From the NCBI RefSeq assembly GCF_014280965.1, contig NZ_JACODZ010000003.1, positions 62,001 through 126,000 of the forward strand: a stretch of 64,000 bases of DNA. Direction: 5' to 3'. This document shows positions 25,959 through 35,373 of this stretch, piece by piece. Position numbers and translations under genes: made by a program. How positions within the stretch are numbered: the stretch's first letter is position 1; each line of letters begins with the position of its first letter. This stretch comes from Echinicola salinicaeni. GTDB lineage: Bacteria; Bacteroidota; Bacteroidia; Cytophagales; Cyclobacteriaceae. The notes below the pieces were generated by a model. That model made no database searches and was not told the origin of the DNA. It saw nothing but the letters and a program-made list of their open reading frames with translations.

Positions 25959-27674
25959 ATGTCTAAGACAAAAATGAAAATTGTAATTCTGCTCATGTCC
26001 CTTGCTTGCTTGGGTTTGGTGGCTTTCCAATATTATTGGGTAGCTAATGCCATCAAGATCAACCAAGAGCGTTTTGAACAGAATGTGTACCAGTCTTTGG
26101 CGGCCAGTATTGCAAAATTGGAGAAGGGAGAGACCAGTGAGATTATTCTTAATGCCATGGCCAGGGATAGTAGTTTCCAACAGGCCTTGTTCCAAAAGAT
26201 TGAGCCGATCGAATTTAATATTAAGAGGCAGGTTTCCATTGAGCGAAGACCTTCCGTATTGGATTCACTGTTTAAGGAAAAAGTGCCTCAGGTTTCTCAG
26301 ACCTTCAGGAGGATGATTGCCTCCAGAAATGGAAAGCCTCAAGATCAGTTTGAATTGCAAAAGTATTTTGAGCTTCCTCCATCCATAGCCAGTCAAATAT
26401 TTACACCTGATGAAATGGTTATCTATCTTCAGGAAAAAGAAAAATACCTGGAGTTTGTAGCTAAGCGTGACAGTTTTGCATTGGTTCAGGATTATGGCTT
26501 CAATCGGGAGGCTTTGATTACAGAGGAATATAATATCTCAGAAAACGCTGCCGAAAATATTGTGAAGGCCAATAAAAAAATCGAATTGGTCGAAGTGGTG
26601 ATGACCCAGCTATTGGCTGATGCTAAGATTAATATTTTAAATAGGGTAGATACGGCTGCCTTACATAGGGATATTAAGTCGCAACTTGATAAAAGGGGGA
26701 TAAGAGGTCATTTTGAACTCGCAATATTGGATTATGAAAATTCCTTGATCGGGATCAATAATATTGATGATCCTAAATTCTTTTTGAAAAATGGATTGAA
26801 AGCAGAGCTGTTTCCCGGTGATCTAGTTGGGAAGGAGAATTTCATGATGATCAATTTTCCATCTAAAAATGGATTTTTGCTCAGCCAGATTTGGTTGCCT
26901 CTATCGAGCTCGCTGGTGTTTCTACTGATTATCATATTCTGCTTTGTGTATGCCATAAAGGTGATTATCAGACAGAAAAAGCTTTCCGAGACCAAGAATG
27001 ATTTTATCAATAATATGACCCATGAGTTCAAGACACCTATTGCTACGGTTAGTTTGGCGGTGGAGGCATTGCAAGACCCTGAGTTGGTCAATCAGGATAC
27101 TTTTAGAAATAGGTATTTGGGAATTATTAAGGATGAAAACAAGCGCTTGGGCAGTCAAGTGGAAAAAGTGCTACAGGCTGCAGCGCTGGACAAGAAAGAT
27201 TTCAAATTGAAATTTGAACAAGTGGACCTGGTGAGCCTCTTAGAGGATGCAAAGAAACACTTTGAATTACAAGTAGAGAAAAAGGGTGGTGTGATTAAGA
27301 TGGAGTTGGATGTGGAGGACCCTTTTCTGCAGGCAGATGCATTCCATTTGTCCAATATTATCAATAATCTATTGGATAACGCGAATAAATACTCCAAAGA
27401 AGAGCCAAAGATTTTAATTAAATTGGTCGAGCATTCAGATGGATTTACCATCACCATAAAAGATAATGGGATGGGGATGTCCAAAGATTCCGTCAAGAAG
27501 ATTTTCGATAAATTTTATCGTGTTCCTACCGGCAATGTTCATGATGTAAAGGGATTTGGATTGGGATTGGCTTATGTCAAAACCATGGTGGAGGAGCATC
27601 ATGGAGAGATTTTTGTTGAAAGTGAAATAAATAAAGGAAGTACATTTACCATCAATTTACCCCGAAAAAAATGA
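25959..27674 (+). CDS. Membrane sensor histidine kinase
   Basis: A 571-residue kinase: TM1 at about 7-29, a periplasmic sensor region (about 30-310) of no recognised family and rich in predicted helices, TM2 at about 313-334, then a HisKA domain with the phospho-acceptor H355 in NNMTHEFKTPIATV and a HATPase domain with N box NIINNLLDNANKYS, G1 IKDNGMGM, F box and G2 GFGLGLAYVK. Layout and neighbour resemble RprX of Bacteroides. It overlaps the response regulator gene by four bases (ATGA), so they are translationally coupled. The signal sensed is unknown. Confidence 0.93.
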   Translation: MSKTKMKIVILLMSLACLGLVAFQYYWVANAIKINQERFEQNVYQSLAASIAKLEKGETSEIILNAMARDSSFQQALFQKIEPIEFNIKRQVSIERRPSVLDSLFKEKVPQVSQTFRRMIASRNGKPQDQFELQKYFELPPSIASQIFTPDEMVIYLQEKEKYLEFVAKRDSFALVQDYGFNREALITEEYNISENAAENIVKANKKIELVEVVMTQLLADAKINILNRVDTAALHRDIKSQLDKRGIRGHFELAILDYENSLIGINNIDDPKFFLKNGLKAELFPGDLVGKENFMMINFPSKNGFLLSQIWLPLSSSLVFLLIIIFCFVYAIKVIIRQKKLSETKNDFINNMTHEFKTPIATVSLAVEALQDPELVNQDTFRNRYLGIIKDENKRLGSQVEKVLQAAALDKKDFKLKFEQVDLVSLLEDAKKHFELQVEKKGGVIKMELDVEDPFLQADAFHLSNIINNLLDNANKYSKEEPKILIKLVEHSDGFTITIKDNGMGMSKDSVKKIFDKFYRVPTGNVHDVKGFGLGLAYVKTMVEEHHGEIFVESEINKGSTFTINLPRKK

Positions 27675-28369
27675 GTAAAGCTAGACTTTTGGTTGTAGAA
27701 GACGACCCGAATTTGGGAGATATCCTTCAAGAATATTTGAGCATGAAAGGATATGATACCACTCTATGTAGAGATGGAGAGGAGGGCTGGAACCAATTCA
27801 AGAAAGATAAATTTGATCTTTGTATATTGGACATCATGATGCCCAAAAAAGATGGTTTCACACTTGGGAAAGATATTAAGAAGATACAGGAGGATATTTC
27901 CATTATTTATCTTACCGCCAAAAACATGAAAGATGATGTGATCGAGGGGCTGAAGATCGGTGCCGATGATTATATCACTAAACCATTTAGTATGGAGGAA
28001 TTGCTGTTGCGTATAGGGGCCATTCTTAGAAGAACCCAAAAAGGCAATGAAGCACCTGCAAGTTTGAAGAATTATAATTTGGGCGATTTGGTCCTGCACT
28101 ATGATGAGCAAATGTTGGAAAGTCCTCAGGGCAAGCATAAGCTGACTTCCAAGGAAAATGAATTGCTGAGGCTTTTGGCTTCTGAGCTGAACAAGCCGGT
28201 GAACCGTAGCTATGCCTTAAAGCAGATTTGGGGAGATGATAGTTATTTTAATGCGCGAAGTATGGATGTTTATTTGAGTAAAATCAGAAAGTTGTTGAAA
28301 GCGGATCCCAAAGTGCAGATTATCACCATTCACGGGGAAGGTTTTAAGATGGTAGTAAAAGAAGCCTAA
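27671..28369 (+). CDS. OmpR-family response regulator (RprY-like)
   Basis: A 232-residue regulator: receiver domain (1-120) with the acidic pair D11/D12, phospho-acceptor D54 in CILDIMMPKKDG, and the conserved Lys in DDYITKPFS; then an OmpR/PhoB winged helix (about 130-230) with LTSKENELLRLLASELNKPV and ARSMDVYLSKIRKLL. It partners the kinase just upstream, whose stop codon its ATG overlaps. It probably binds direct repeats such as the TGTTAA triplet upstream of the operon. A terminator follows. Confidence 0.94.
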   Translation: MSKARLLVVEDDPNLGDILQEYLSMKGYDTTLCRDGEEGWNQFKKDKFDLCILDIMMPKKDGFTLGKDIKKIQEDISIIYLTAKNMKDDVIEGLKIGADDYITKPFSMEELLLRIGAILRRTQKGNEAPASLKNYNLGDLVLHYDEQMLESPQGKHKLTSKENELLRLLASELNKPVNRSYALKQIWGDDSYFNARSMDVYLSKIRKLLKADPKVQIITIHGEGFKMVVKEA

Positions 28370-28380
28370 TTATCAACAAT

Positions 28381-28421
28381 AAAAAACAGGAGCTACAATT
28401 CACTTGCAGCCCCTGTTTTTT
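28381..28421. terminator. Terminator between the two-component operon and queG
   Basis: AAAAAACAGG...CCTGTTTTTT outer stem with an inner GCT/AGC extension and A/T flanks on both sides, so it can serve both convergent genes. Confidence 0.8.
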
Positions 28422-28445
28422 ATGTCTATTTCTACTCAGGTAGAT

Positions 28446-29384
28446 TTATTTTTCTTTCTTTAAAAATTGAATATTCCTTTGGAGACCTTTTAGCTTAGTT
28501 CGTTTAACTGCTGATTTTTGAAATACTTTGCTGAATGTTTCTTGGGTGATTTCTTCCCAATCTTTATTGGTCATTTCCTGAAGTTCTGGATGGGGTAGAA
28601 ATTCCTTTTCCTGATGGGGTTTTGAGAAGCGGTTCCAAGGACATACATCCTGGCATATATCGCAGCCAAACATCCAATTTTCAAATTTTCCCTTCATGGA
28701 ACTAGGAAGCTCATCTTTTAGCTCTATAGTAAAATAGGAAATGCATTTGGATCCATCCACCACACCGGCTTGAACAATTGCATCTGTTGGGCAGGCATCT
28801 ATACATCGTGTGCAGCTGCCGCAGAAGTCTTTGGTTATGGGGGCGTCTGGGCTTGCTTCAAGGTCAATAATAAGCTCAGCCAAGAAGAAAAAACTGCCCA
28901 TCTTCCTATTGAGTAATAAGCTGTTTTTGCCCTGCCAGCCTAGACCGGATTTTTGGGCCCACTGTCGTTCCATCACTGGAGCAGAATCCACAAAGGCCCG
29001 ACCTCCAATGTCTCCAATAACCTCTTTAAGCCTTTCTAAAAAGATTTTCAATTTATCTTTAATGACAAAATGGTAATCCTTACCATAGGCATATTTGGCG
29101 ATTTTATAATGCTCACTTTCTTCTGGAAGCTTTTCTTCCGGGTAATAATTATAAATCAAGCTGACCACTGTCTGTGCCCCTTCTACCAGTTTGCGAGGAT
29201 CAAGCCTTTTATCAAAATGATTGGCCATATAGCCCATTGCTCCATGGTAGTTGTGGTTCAGCCAAGCTTCTAGCTTTGGGGCTTCTTCTTCGAGAAATTC
29301 TGCCTTGGCGATACCACAATATTCAAAGCCAAGTTCTTTGGCCAGTTGTTTTATGGTAGCGGCATTTTTCTCGTATTGGTTCAT
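28446..29384 (-). CDS. queG: Epoxyqueuosine reductase
   Basis: A 312-residue cytoplasmic B12/iron-sulfur enzyme. It shows the N-terminal QueG domain ([58 protein letters not shown]) and two [4Fe-4S] motifs [15 protein letters not shown] and [11 protein letters not shown]. It reduces epoxyqueuosine to queuosine in tRNA anticodons, the last step of the pathway. Length is slightly shorter than forms with a C-terminal HEAT domain, as in many Bacteroidota. ruvB lies upstream on the same strand with a 38-base gap, so they are probably co-transcribed. Confidence 0.95.
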   Translation of the reverse strand: MNQYEKNAATIKQLAKELGFEYCGIAKAEFLEEEAPKLEAWLNHNYHGAMGYMANHFDKRLDPRKLVEGAQTVVSLIYNYYPEEKLPEESEHYKIAKYAYGKDYHFVIKDKLKIFLERLKEVIGDIGGRAFVDSAPVMERQWAQKSGLGWQGKNSLLLNRKMGSFFFLAELIIDLEASPDAPITKDFCGSCTRCIDACPTDAIVQAGVVDGSKCISYFTIELKDELPSSMKGKFENWMFGCDICQDVCPWNRFSKPHQEKEFLPHPELQEMTNKDWEEITQETFSKVFQKSAVKRTKLKGLQRNIQFLKKEK

Positions 29385-29422
29385 GGGAAGCGGTTATTTG
29401 GCAGAGTAATCAAGTGATTAGC

Positions 29423-30463
29423 CTATTGGTCACCGAATAAAGGTCCGTTCTGTACACCAAAATTGGGACGGATATTAAGATGTTTATAGGCCAGTTCAGT
29501 CGCAACCCTACCTCTTGAGGTTCTTTTAAGGTAGCCTTCTTGAATCAAAAATGGTTCATAGACTTCTTCGATGGTCTCACTTTCCTCACTGCAAGCAGTG
29601 GCAATGGTGGAGATACCTACTGGGCCACCTTTAAATTTATCAATGATGGTCATGAGGATACGGTTATCCATCTCGTCTAGGCCATTTTCATCAACATCCA
29701 AAGCGTCCAAGCCCATCTTTGCAATGTCTATTGTAATGGTTCCATTTCCCTTGATGTCCGCAAAATCGCGTGTTCTACGCAAAAGCGTATTGGCAATCCT
29801 AGGAGTGCCACGGCTTCTTCTGGCAATTTCATAGGCAGCGATCTCGTCGATAGGAGCCCCAAGGATATTGGCAGATCTAGTTACGATGGTCGTGAGCAAT
29901 TTGGCGTCATAATATTCCAAACGGGCATTAATGCCAAATCTGGCCCTTAAAGGAGAAGTCAAAAGCCCTGATCGGGTAGTTGCTCCTATAAGGGTAAAAG
30001 GGTTTAAGGAAATCTGAACTGAGCGGGCATTAGGGCCAGAGTCCAGCATGATATCGATGCGGAAATCCTCCATGGCAGAATAAAGGTATTCTTCTACCAC
30101 TGGATTTAAACGGTGAATCTCATCAATGAAAAGCACATCGCCCTCATCTAAATTGGTCAGTAAGCCTGCAAGATCGGAAGGCTTGTCCAATACTGGTCCT
30201 GAGGTGATCTTTAAACTGCTTTCCAATTCATTGGAGATAATATGGCTCAAAGTAGTCTTTCCTAAACCTGGAGGGCCATGCAGAAGAACGTGATCCAGTG
30301 GCTCTCCCCTTTTTCGGGCAGCAAGCACAAATACCTGGATATTGTCCACGATTTTTTGCTGACCGGTAAAGTCATCAAAGCTGAGCGGACGCAGGGCTTT
30401 TTCAATTTCCCTGTCGGTATGGCTCATATTATCATTTTCGCCGCTTAGATAGTCTTCTCTCAT
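29423..30463 (-). CDS. ruvB: Holliday junction branch-migration helicase RuvB
   Basis: The ATG at 30463 gives 346 residues, the usual length; an upstream in-frame start would add 13 residues. AAA+ motifs are complete: [12 protein letters not shown], Walker [14 protein letters not shown], Walker [12 protein letters not shown], sensor 1 [11 protein letters not shown], arginine-finger region and the C-terminal winged helix with [16 protein letters not shown]. With RuvA it moves Holliday junctions in recombination repair. A TATATTTG -7 element sits 22 bases upstream. queG follows. Confidence 0.97.
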   Translation of the reverse strand: MREDYLSGENDNMSHTDREIEKALRPLSFDDFTGQQKIVDNIQVFVLAARKRGEPLDHVLLHGPPGLGKTTLSHIISNELESSLKITSGPVLDKPSDLAGLLTNLDEGDVLFIDEIHRLNPVVEEYLYSAMEDFRIDIMLDSGPNARSVQISLNPFTLIGATTRSGLLTSPLRARFGINARLEYYDAKLLTTIVTRSANILGAPIDEIAAYEIARRSRGTPRIANTLLRRTRDFADIKGNGTITIDIAKMGLDALDVDENGLDEMDNRILMTIIDKFKGGPVGISTIATACSEESETIEEVYEPFLIQEGYLKRTSRGRVATELAYKHLNIRPNFGVQNGPLFGDQ

Positions 30464-30484
30464 ATTCTCCTTTTTCCTTGGGTA

Positions 30485-30492
30485 CAAATATA
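30485..30492 (-). promoter_or_regulatory. Candidate -7 element of ruvB-queG
   Basis: TATATTTG on the minus strand, 21 bases upstream of the ruvB ATG; a perfect TAnnTTTG. No clear TTTG at the usual distance. Confidence 0.5.
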
Positions 30493-30596
30493 GAAAAATC
30501 AAAGTAGGAAAAAGTCAGTACACATGGACTTGTGACAGACTTTTGGGGACAATTAAAAAAATAAAAATTAACTTTCGGGAAAATTCCCTGATTTAC

Positions 30597-31661
30597 ATGC
30601 AAAAGAACGCCAGAAAAAACATTATTTATTCCATCATCCTACTTTTGGTGGTTTTCTTAGTATATCTCTATAGACAGAATCAAATGGCTCCAAAAGCTCC
30701 TGAGCCGGAAAAAGAAGGTAAAATGGTCATCACTGGCCAAACAATGGGCACATCTTATAGGATTGTTTACCTGGATTTGGAAAATAGGGATTTTACGGCA
30801 TCGGTGGATTCCCTTTTGGGAGTTTTTAATGAATCATTGTCCACTTATATTCCTGAATCTGAGCTTAGCCGTTTTAATCAGGGCGATACCTTGTTTTTTG
30901 ATTTGAAGTTTTTCCCTTCCATACTGGAAAGAAGTAAGGAAATTAATCAACAGACTTCAGGCGCTTTTGATCCAACTGTTGGGCCATTGGTCAATGTTTG
31001 GGGTTTCGGGCCAGAGGGAGCAAGTCCAAAGGATAGTGTTAATATCGGTGCATTGCTGCAGACGGTAGGCTATGACAAGATCCTGTTTGATGAAGAGAAG
31101 GTTTGGAAAACACAGCCTGAAGTTTATTTGGATTTCAGTGCGATAGCCAAGGGCTATGGAGTAGATGTGGTGGCTTCTTTTTTAAAGGAAAAGGGAGTCA
31201 AGGATATGTTGGTGGAAATTGGTGGAGAGTTAGTGGCTAAGGGTAGCAATGAAAACGGGGAATTATGGAAAGTAGGAGTAAACCAGCCAAGTGAAGATAT
31301 TAGCAATAATGATATTTATAGTATTATAGCATTGGATAATCGTGGTATGGCCACTTCTGGAAATTATAGGAATTATTATATAAAGGATAGCGTTAGGTAC
31401 TCTCATACTATTGATCCTAAAACCGGTTATCCAGTAAATCACCAATTATTGTCAGCTACAGTTTTGGCAAAGGACTGTATGACAGCAGATGCCGTTGCTA
31501 CGGCCATGATGGTGATGGGCACTGAAAAGGCAATAGCACTACAGGAAAAGATGACGGATGTCGATGTTTTTCTCATTTATGATGAAGAAGGGGAAATGAA
31601 AACCTTTGTCAGTGAAAAGCTGAAGCCTTTCGTTTCCTATATCAAGGGACAAGAGAATTAA
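30597..31661 (+). CDS. apbE: FAD:protein FMN transferase (ApbE)
   Basis: The ATG at 30597 gives 354 residues beginning with an N-terminal membrane anchor (about residues 8-26); a TTG start further upstream would place 18 residues before it. ApbE marks are TGQTMGTSYRIVYLD, SLSTYIPESELSRFN, TSGAFDPTVGPLVNVWGFG, DFSAIAKGYGVDVVASFL, DMLVEIGGELVAKG, SHTIDPKTGYPVNHQLLSATV and the magnesium-site region DCMTADAVATAMMVMG. The enzyme attaches FMN to threonine residues of membrane flavoproteins such as NqrB/RnfD, on the outer face of the inner membrane. Here it has no Nqr or Rnf genes next to it. Confidence 0.94.
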   Translation: MQKNARKNIIYSIILLLVVFLVYLYRQNQMAPKAPEPEKEGKMVITGQTMGTSYRIVYLDLENRDFTASVDSLLGVFNESLSTYIPESELSRFNQGDTLFFDLKFFPSILERSKEINQQTSGAFDPTVGPLVNVWGFGPEGASPKDSVNIGALLQTVGYDKILFDEEKVWKTQPEVYLDFSAIAKGYGVDVVASFLKEKGVKDMLVEIGGELVAKGSNENGELWKVGVNQPSEDISNNDIYSIIALDNRGMATSGNYRNYYIKDSVRYSHTIDPKTGYPVNHQLLSATVLAKDCMTADAVATAMMVMGTEKAIALQEKMTDVDVFLIYDEEGEMKTFVSEKLKPFVSYIKGQEN

Positions 31662-31765
31662 AGCTGTTATTTGGCTGTTGTCCTTTTGATTAAGATTTTA
31701 AATTATCTGGGGTTTTATTCCTGATTCAAATTATGAATAAGAGGGATAATCATATTTAATAACCT

Positions 31766-32497
31766 ATGATTGGAAAATTTTTAATACTTTTTTTTTCTGC
31801 CCTAATTGCGGGTTTGCTAGCTTATGCTGTGCCAAAGTGGAAGGAAAAGAGTTTCAAGCTAATATTGGTTTTTGCTGGATCTTATCTGTTTTCTATTACA
31901 GTCTTACATATACTGCCAGAGTTGTTTGCCAATAGGGACTCAGCTTATTATATGGGCTTATATGTATTGATAGGTTTTCTATTGCAACAAGTATTGGAAT
32001 TCCTGTCTTCAGGAATAGAACATGGTCATATCCACCATCACGGTACAGGCAAGAATACGGTTTGGATGGTGATGATAGGTTTGTCCTTGCATGCTTTTTT
32101 AGAGGGGACCTTGTTGAGTCAACAGCCTTCTCTTTCAGGTCACCATCATGGTACAGAAAGTTTATTATTGGGGATTATCATGCATAAGGCCCCTGCAGCT
32201 TTTGCTTTGGTAGCGGTATTGATGAATAACCTGAAGAGGAATATGGTTTTATTGCTGTTATTGATTTTTGCTTTGGCTTCTCCAATGGGAATGCTTTCAA
32301 GCCAGTTTCTTTTTGCGAAAAATATAATGGGGGCCGAAACTATAGATATTTTATTTGGTTTGGTTGCAGGTGGCTTCCTTCATATTTCTACAACTATTTT
32401 CTTTGAAAGTAGTCCACACCACAAATTCCATTTGAATAGATTATTGTTGAGTATCCTTGCTGCTTTATTGGCCATAGCCACCGAATATTTGATTTAA
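31766..32497 (+). CDS. ZIP-family metal transporter
   Basis: A 243-residue protein with about seven to eight membrane helices. The ZIP metal-site motifs are present: HAFLEG (H109, E113) in one helix and MHKAPAAFALV (H140) in the next, and a histidine-rich loop EHGHIHHHGTG between helices 3 and 4. ZIP proteins carry zinc, iron or manganese into the cytoplasm; the substrate cannot be told. It is convergent with the small lipoprotein gene, whose stop is only eight bases away. Confidence 0.88.
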   Translation: MIGKFLILFFSALIAGLLAYAVPKWKEKSFKLILVFAGSYLFSITVLHILPELFANRDSAYYMGLYVLIGFLLQQVLEFLSSGIEHGHIHHHGTGKNTVWMVMIGLSLHAFLEGTLLSQQPSLSGHHHGTESLLLGIIMHKAPAAFALVAVLMNNLKRNMVLLLLLIFALASPMGMLSSQFLFAKNIMGAETIDILFGLVAGGFLHISTTIFFESSPHHKFHLNRLLLSILAALLAIATEYLI

Positions 32498-32504
32498 AGA
32501 TTGC

Positions 32505-32885
32505 TTAGGGGCAATTTGTGTCTGAAAAAGCCTTGACTACCATGGCGGGGAGATTATACGGTGCATATAGGGCTTGACAAATAACTGGCTTGCTTAATCC
32601 TGAATCCATTTCCGGATCAAAATCCCTGACATTATAATGTCCGCTGGTGATATGCTGAATACCAGTGTTCGGGATTAATTTGATCACATTTTTGTAACTG
32701 TTTCCGTCGTAATAGGTGATGTTTTTTCCAATACCACCTGGGCTAATGATTTCTGCCAAAATAAAATCAGAACACTGTTCAGGCCCTATAATATTCGCTT
32801 GGATGCAGGAAGGAAAATCATCTTCATTTTTGCAGGAAATAAGGCCTAAGACTATTGAAAAAAGTAATGGGCAAAAAGTTTTCAT
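32505..32885 (-). CDS. Small lipoprotein, unknown function
   Basis: A 126-residue protein with a lipoprotein signal (lipobox LISC, Cys about residue 18). The mature part has several cysteines (CIQANIIGPEQCSDF, VICQALYAPY, SDTNCP) that could form disulfides. No family is recognised. It lies alone and convergent to the ZIP gene, 270 bases from the acetate operon. Confidence 0.65.
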   Translation of the reverse strand: MKTFCPLLFSIVLGLISCKNEDDFPSCIQANIIGPEQCSDFILAEIISPGGIGKNITYYDGNSYKNVIKLIPNTGIQHITSGHYNVRDFDPEMDSGLSKPVICQALYAPYNLPAMVVKAFSDTNCP

Positions 32886-33155
32886 AATTCAGGTTATTGT
32901 TTTGCTGTATATTATTGAGACGGTAGCTTTATCTTTTCTGCTACAGTAAGGGAGTTTTTTAACCATATTTTCTCTTTTTGGACTTTCGTGAAGAAAAATG
33001 TTTGGTAATGGTCTGGATAATCAGAGTATTTGTTGTTATTTAAAGGTTTGGTGTAGGGCAGATAGCGTTGTGTTATTGATATTCGAAAGGATCGTTTGTC
33101 TGTGTGCTCTATACTTGAAGTCTTTTAATTTAACCCCAAATACCCTTTTTATAAC

Positions 33156-33413
33156 ATGACTCATCAAGAAAAAATGAAGGCTTACTGGAGGAAGAATGTG
33201 AAAATTCTTTTGTCTCTTTTAGTAGTCTGGTTTTGCGTATCATTTGGATGCGGTATTTTATTAGTAGATTTTTTTAATCAGTGGCATATAGGAGGTTTTA
33301 AGCTGGGATTTTGGTTTGCCCAGCAAGGCTCCATTTATGTTTTTGTGTTGTTGATTTTTGTTTATGTCTGGCTTTTGAACAGGCTGGACAGGGAATTTGA
33401 TGTACACGAATAA
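33156..33413 (+). CDS. DUF4212 small subunit of sodium/solute symporter
   Basis: An 85-residue membrane protein with two helices (about 15-38 and 53-73) and the family wording YWRKNVKILLSLLVVWFCVSFG and WFAQQGSIYVFVLLIFVYVWLLN (each quoted in part). DUF4212 proteins are encoded directly before one subtype of sodium:solute symporter and are thought to be its small subunit. The symporter gene begins 30 bases later, and acs follows, so a role in acetate or short-chain acid uptake is likely. Confidence 0.9.
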   Translation: MTHQEKMKAYWRKNVKILLSLLVVWFCVSFGCGILLVDFFNQWHIGGFKLGFWFAQQGSIYVFVLLIFVYVWLLNRLDREFDVHE

Positions 33414-33443
33414 ATTTTTCTAGCACAGTAAAATAATTAAATC

Positions 33444-35147
33444 ATGGATATTTTAGTTTGGACTTATATTCTAGTGGGGCTTTCTTTTGCCCTTTATATA
33501 GGTATAGCGATTTGGACCAGGGCTGGTTCTACCAAAGAATTTTATGTTGCAGGAGGGGGAGTGTCTCCATTGGCAAATGGGATGGCAACAGGGGCTGACT
33601 GGATGTCTGCTGCTTCATTTATTTCAATGGCAGGGGTGATTTCCTTTGCAGGCTATGATGGCTCCGTTTATTTGATGGGGTGGACAGGAGGTTATGTGCT
33701 GCTGGCCCTGTTATTGGCTCCCTATCTGCGTAAGTTTGGAAAGTTTACAGTGCCTGATTTTGTTGGGGATCGTTATTATTCCAATAAGGCAAGAGTAGTG
33801 GCCGTTATTTGCGCTATTTTTATTTCGTTTACCTATGTGGCTGGTCAAATGCGAGGAGTAGGAATCGTATTTTCTAGGTACTTGGAAGTAGATATTAATA
33901 CTGGCGTGGTTATCGGGATGTGTATCGTGTTTTTCTATGCGGTCTTGGGAGGTATGAAAGGGATTACTTATACTCAGGTAGCCCAATATTGTGTGCTGAT
34001 TTTTGCTTTTATGGTGCCTGCTATTTTTGTTTCCATGCAGTTGACCAGCAATCCTATTCCGCAGCTTGGACTGGGAGGGACTGTGTCAGATGGGACTTTT
34101 CTATTGGATAAGTTGGATGGTGTATTGACCGAATTAGGTTTTAACGCATATACTACTGGGCAAAAACCCATGATTGATATGTTTGCCATTACATTGGCTT
34201 TGATGGTGGGAACCGCTGGTTTGCCACATGTGATTGTCCGGTTTTTTACAGTGCCTAGAGTGAAGGATGCCAGATTATCGGCAGGGTATGCGCTGGTTTT
34301 TATTGCGATCTTGTATACTACTGCTCCTGCTGTGGCAGCTTTTGGGATATATAATGCTATTGATTCAGTAGCTGAGAAACCTGTGAATGATTTACCTGAG
34401 TGGGTACAGAATTGGCAACAGACCCAATTGATACAAATTGATGATAAGAATGGTGATGGTATGGTACAGTACCTTGCTGAGGCAGAGAAAAATGAATTGA
34501 CCATTGATAAAGATATCATGGTATTGGCGAATCCGGAGATAGCAGAATTGCCCAATTGGGTGGTGGGATTGGTCGCTGCAGGAGGAATGGCGGCAGCACT
34601 ATCCACTGCAGCAGGTTTGCTTTTGGTAATCTCGACCTCTGTGTCGAGGGATCTGGTGAAAAATTTCAATCCGGGAATTTCTGATAAAAAAGAATTGATG
34701 ATCGCTAGGGCTGCTGCTGCGGTAGCCGTGGTAGTGGCGGGGTATTTTGGTGTTAACCCTCCTGGTTTTGTTGCCCAAGTGGTGGCTTTTGCCTTTGGCT
34801 TGGCAGCAGCATCTTTTTTTCCTGTGATAATTATGGGAATTTTCTCCAAAAGGATGAACAAGGAAGGAGCCATAGCAGGAATGTTAACAGGTTTGGTCTT
34901 TACACTGTCCTATATCATATATTTTAAGTTTGGTACAGATTTATTCGGTGTTCCAGCAGCGCATTTAACTGCTGAAAATTGGCTGTTTGGAATTTCTCCC
35001 GAGGGAATTGGCTCAGTAGGGATGTTATTGAATTTTATAGTGGGTTTTGTGGTATCCATGGTGACGCCTGCCCCTCCAGTAGCTGTCCAAGAGATGGTGG
35101 AAGACATTCGAATTCCCCGGGGAGCTGGAGAGGCCCAGTCCCATTAG
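33444..35147 (+). CDS. Sodium:solute symporter (acetate/ActP-like subtype)
   Basis: A 567-residue transporter with about 13 helices. SSS-family marks include STKEFYVAGGGVSPLANGMA, GADWMSAASFISMAGVISF, GGYVLLALLLAPYLRKFGKF, GMKGITYTQVAQYCVLIFAF, AGLPHVIVRFFTVP and GGMAAALSTAAGLLLVISTS. A soluble insert of about 60 residues (around 310-375, IDDKNGDGMVQYLAEAEKN, EF-hand-like wording) breaks the helices, as is usual for the DUF4212-linked subtype. The context (small subunit before, acs after) suggests uptake of acetate; the substrate is inference. Confidence 0.92.
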   Translation: MDILVWTYILVGLSFALYIGIAIWTRAGSTKEFYVAGGGVSPLANGMATGADWMSAASFISMAGVISFAGYDGSVYLMGWTGGYVLLALLLAPYLRKFGKFTVPDFVGDRYYSNKARVVAVICAIFISFTYVAGQMRGVGIVFSRYLEVDINTGVVIGMCIVFFYAVLGGMKGITYTQVAQYCVLIFAFMVPAIFVSMQLTSNPIPQLGLGGTVSDGTFLLDKLDGVLTELGFNAYTTGQKPMIDMFAITLALMVGTAGLPHVIVRFFTVPRVKDARLSAGYALVFIAILYTTAPAVAAFGIYNAIDSVAEKPVNDLPEWVQNWQQTQLIQIDDKNGDGMVQYLAEAEKNELTIDKDIMVLANPEIAELPNWVVGLVAAGGMAAALSTAAGLLLVISTSVSRDLVKNFNPGISDKKELMIARAAAAVAVVVAGYFGVNPPGFVAQVVAFAFGLAAASFFPVIIMGIFSKRMNKEGAIAGMLTGLVFTLSYIIYFKFGTDLFGVPAAHLTAENWLFGISPEGIGSVGMLLNFIVGFVVSMVTPAPPVAVQEMVEDIRIPRGAGEAQSH

Positions 35148-35373
35148 ATTTTTGTTAAATATTATTAATTTGATATCTATTTGGGCTTCCAATCGTTATA
35201 TTTTATTAAATAATCGGAATGATTTTATATGTGGAGATTTATTATGGGGATAAGTGGTCTTTTTCAAAATATTTCTTTAACGTATTATTTGTTTTTCGAA
35301 ATATTAGAAATAGCTTGAGGATCCAAAAAGGATAAAACGAATTAATAATACAACCTAAAATTTAATTTATAAC

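Noticed and set aside
33974-34873. Long open frame (299 codons) on the minus strand inside the symporter gene
   Set aside because: It is antisense to a clearly conserved transporter; its Thr/Ala/Ser-rich make-up is what the reverse of membrane-helix codons gives, and it has no motif.
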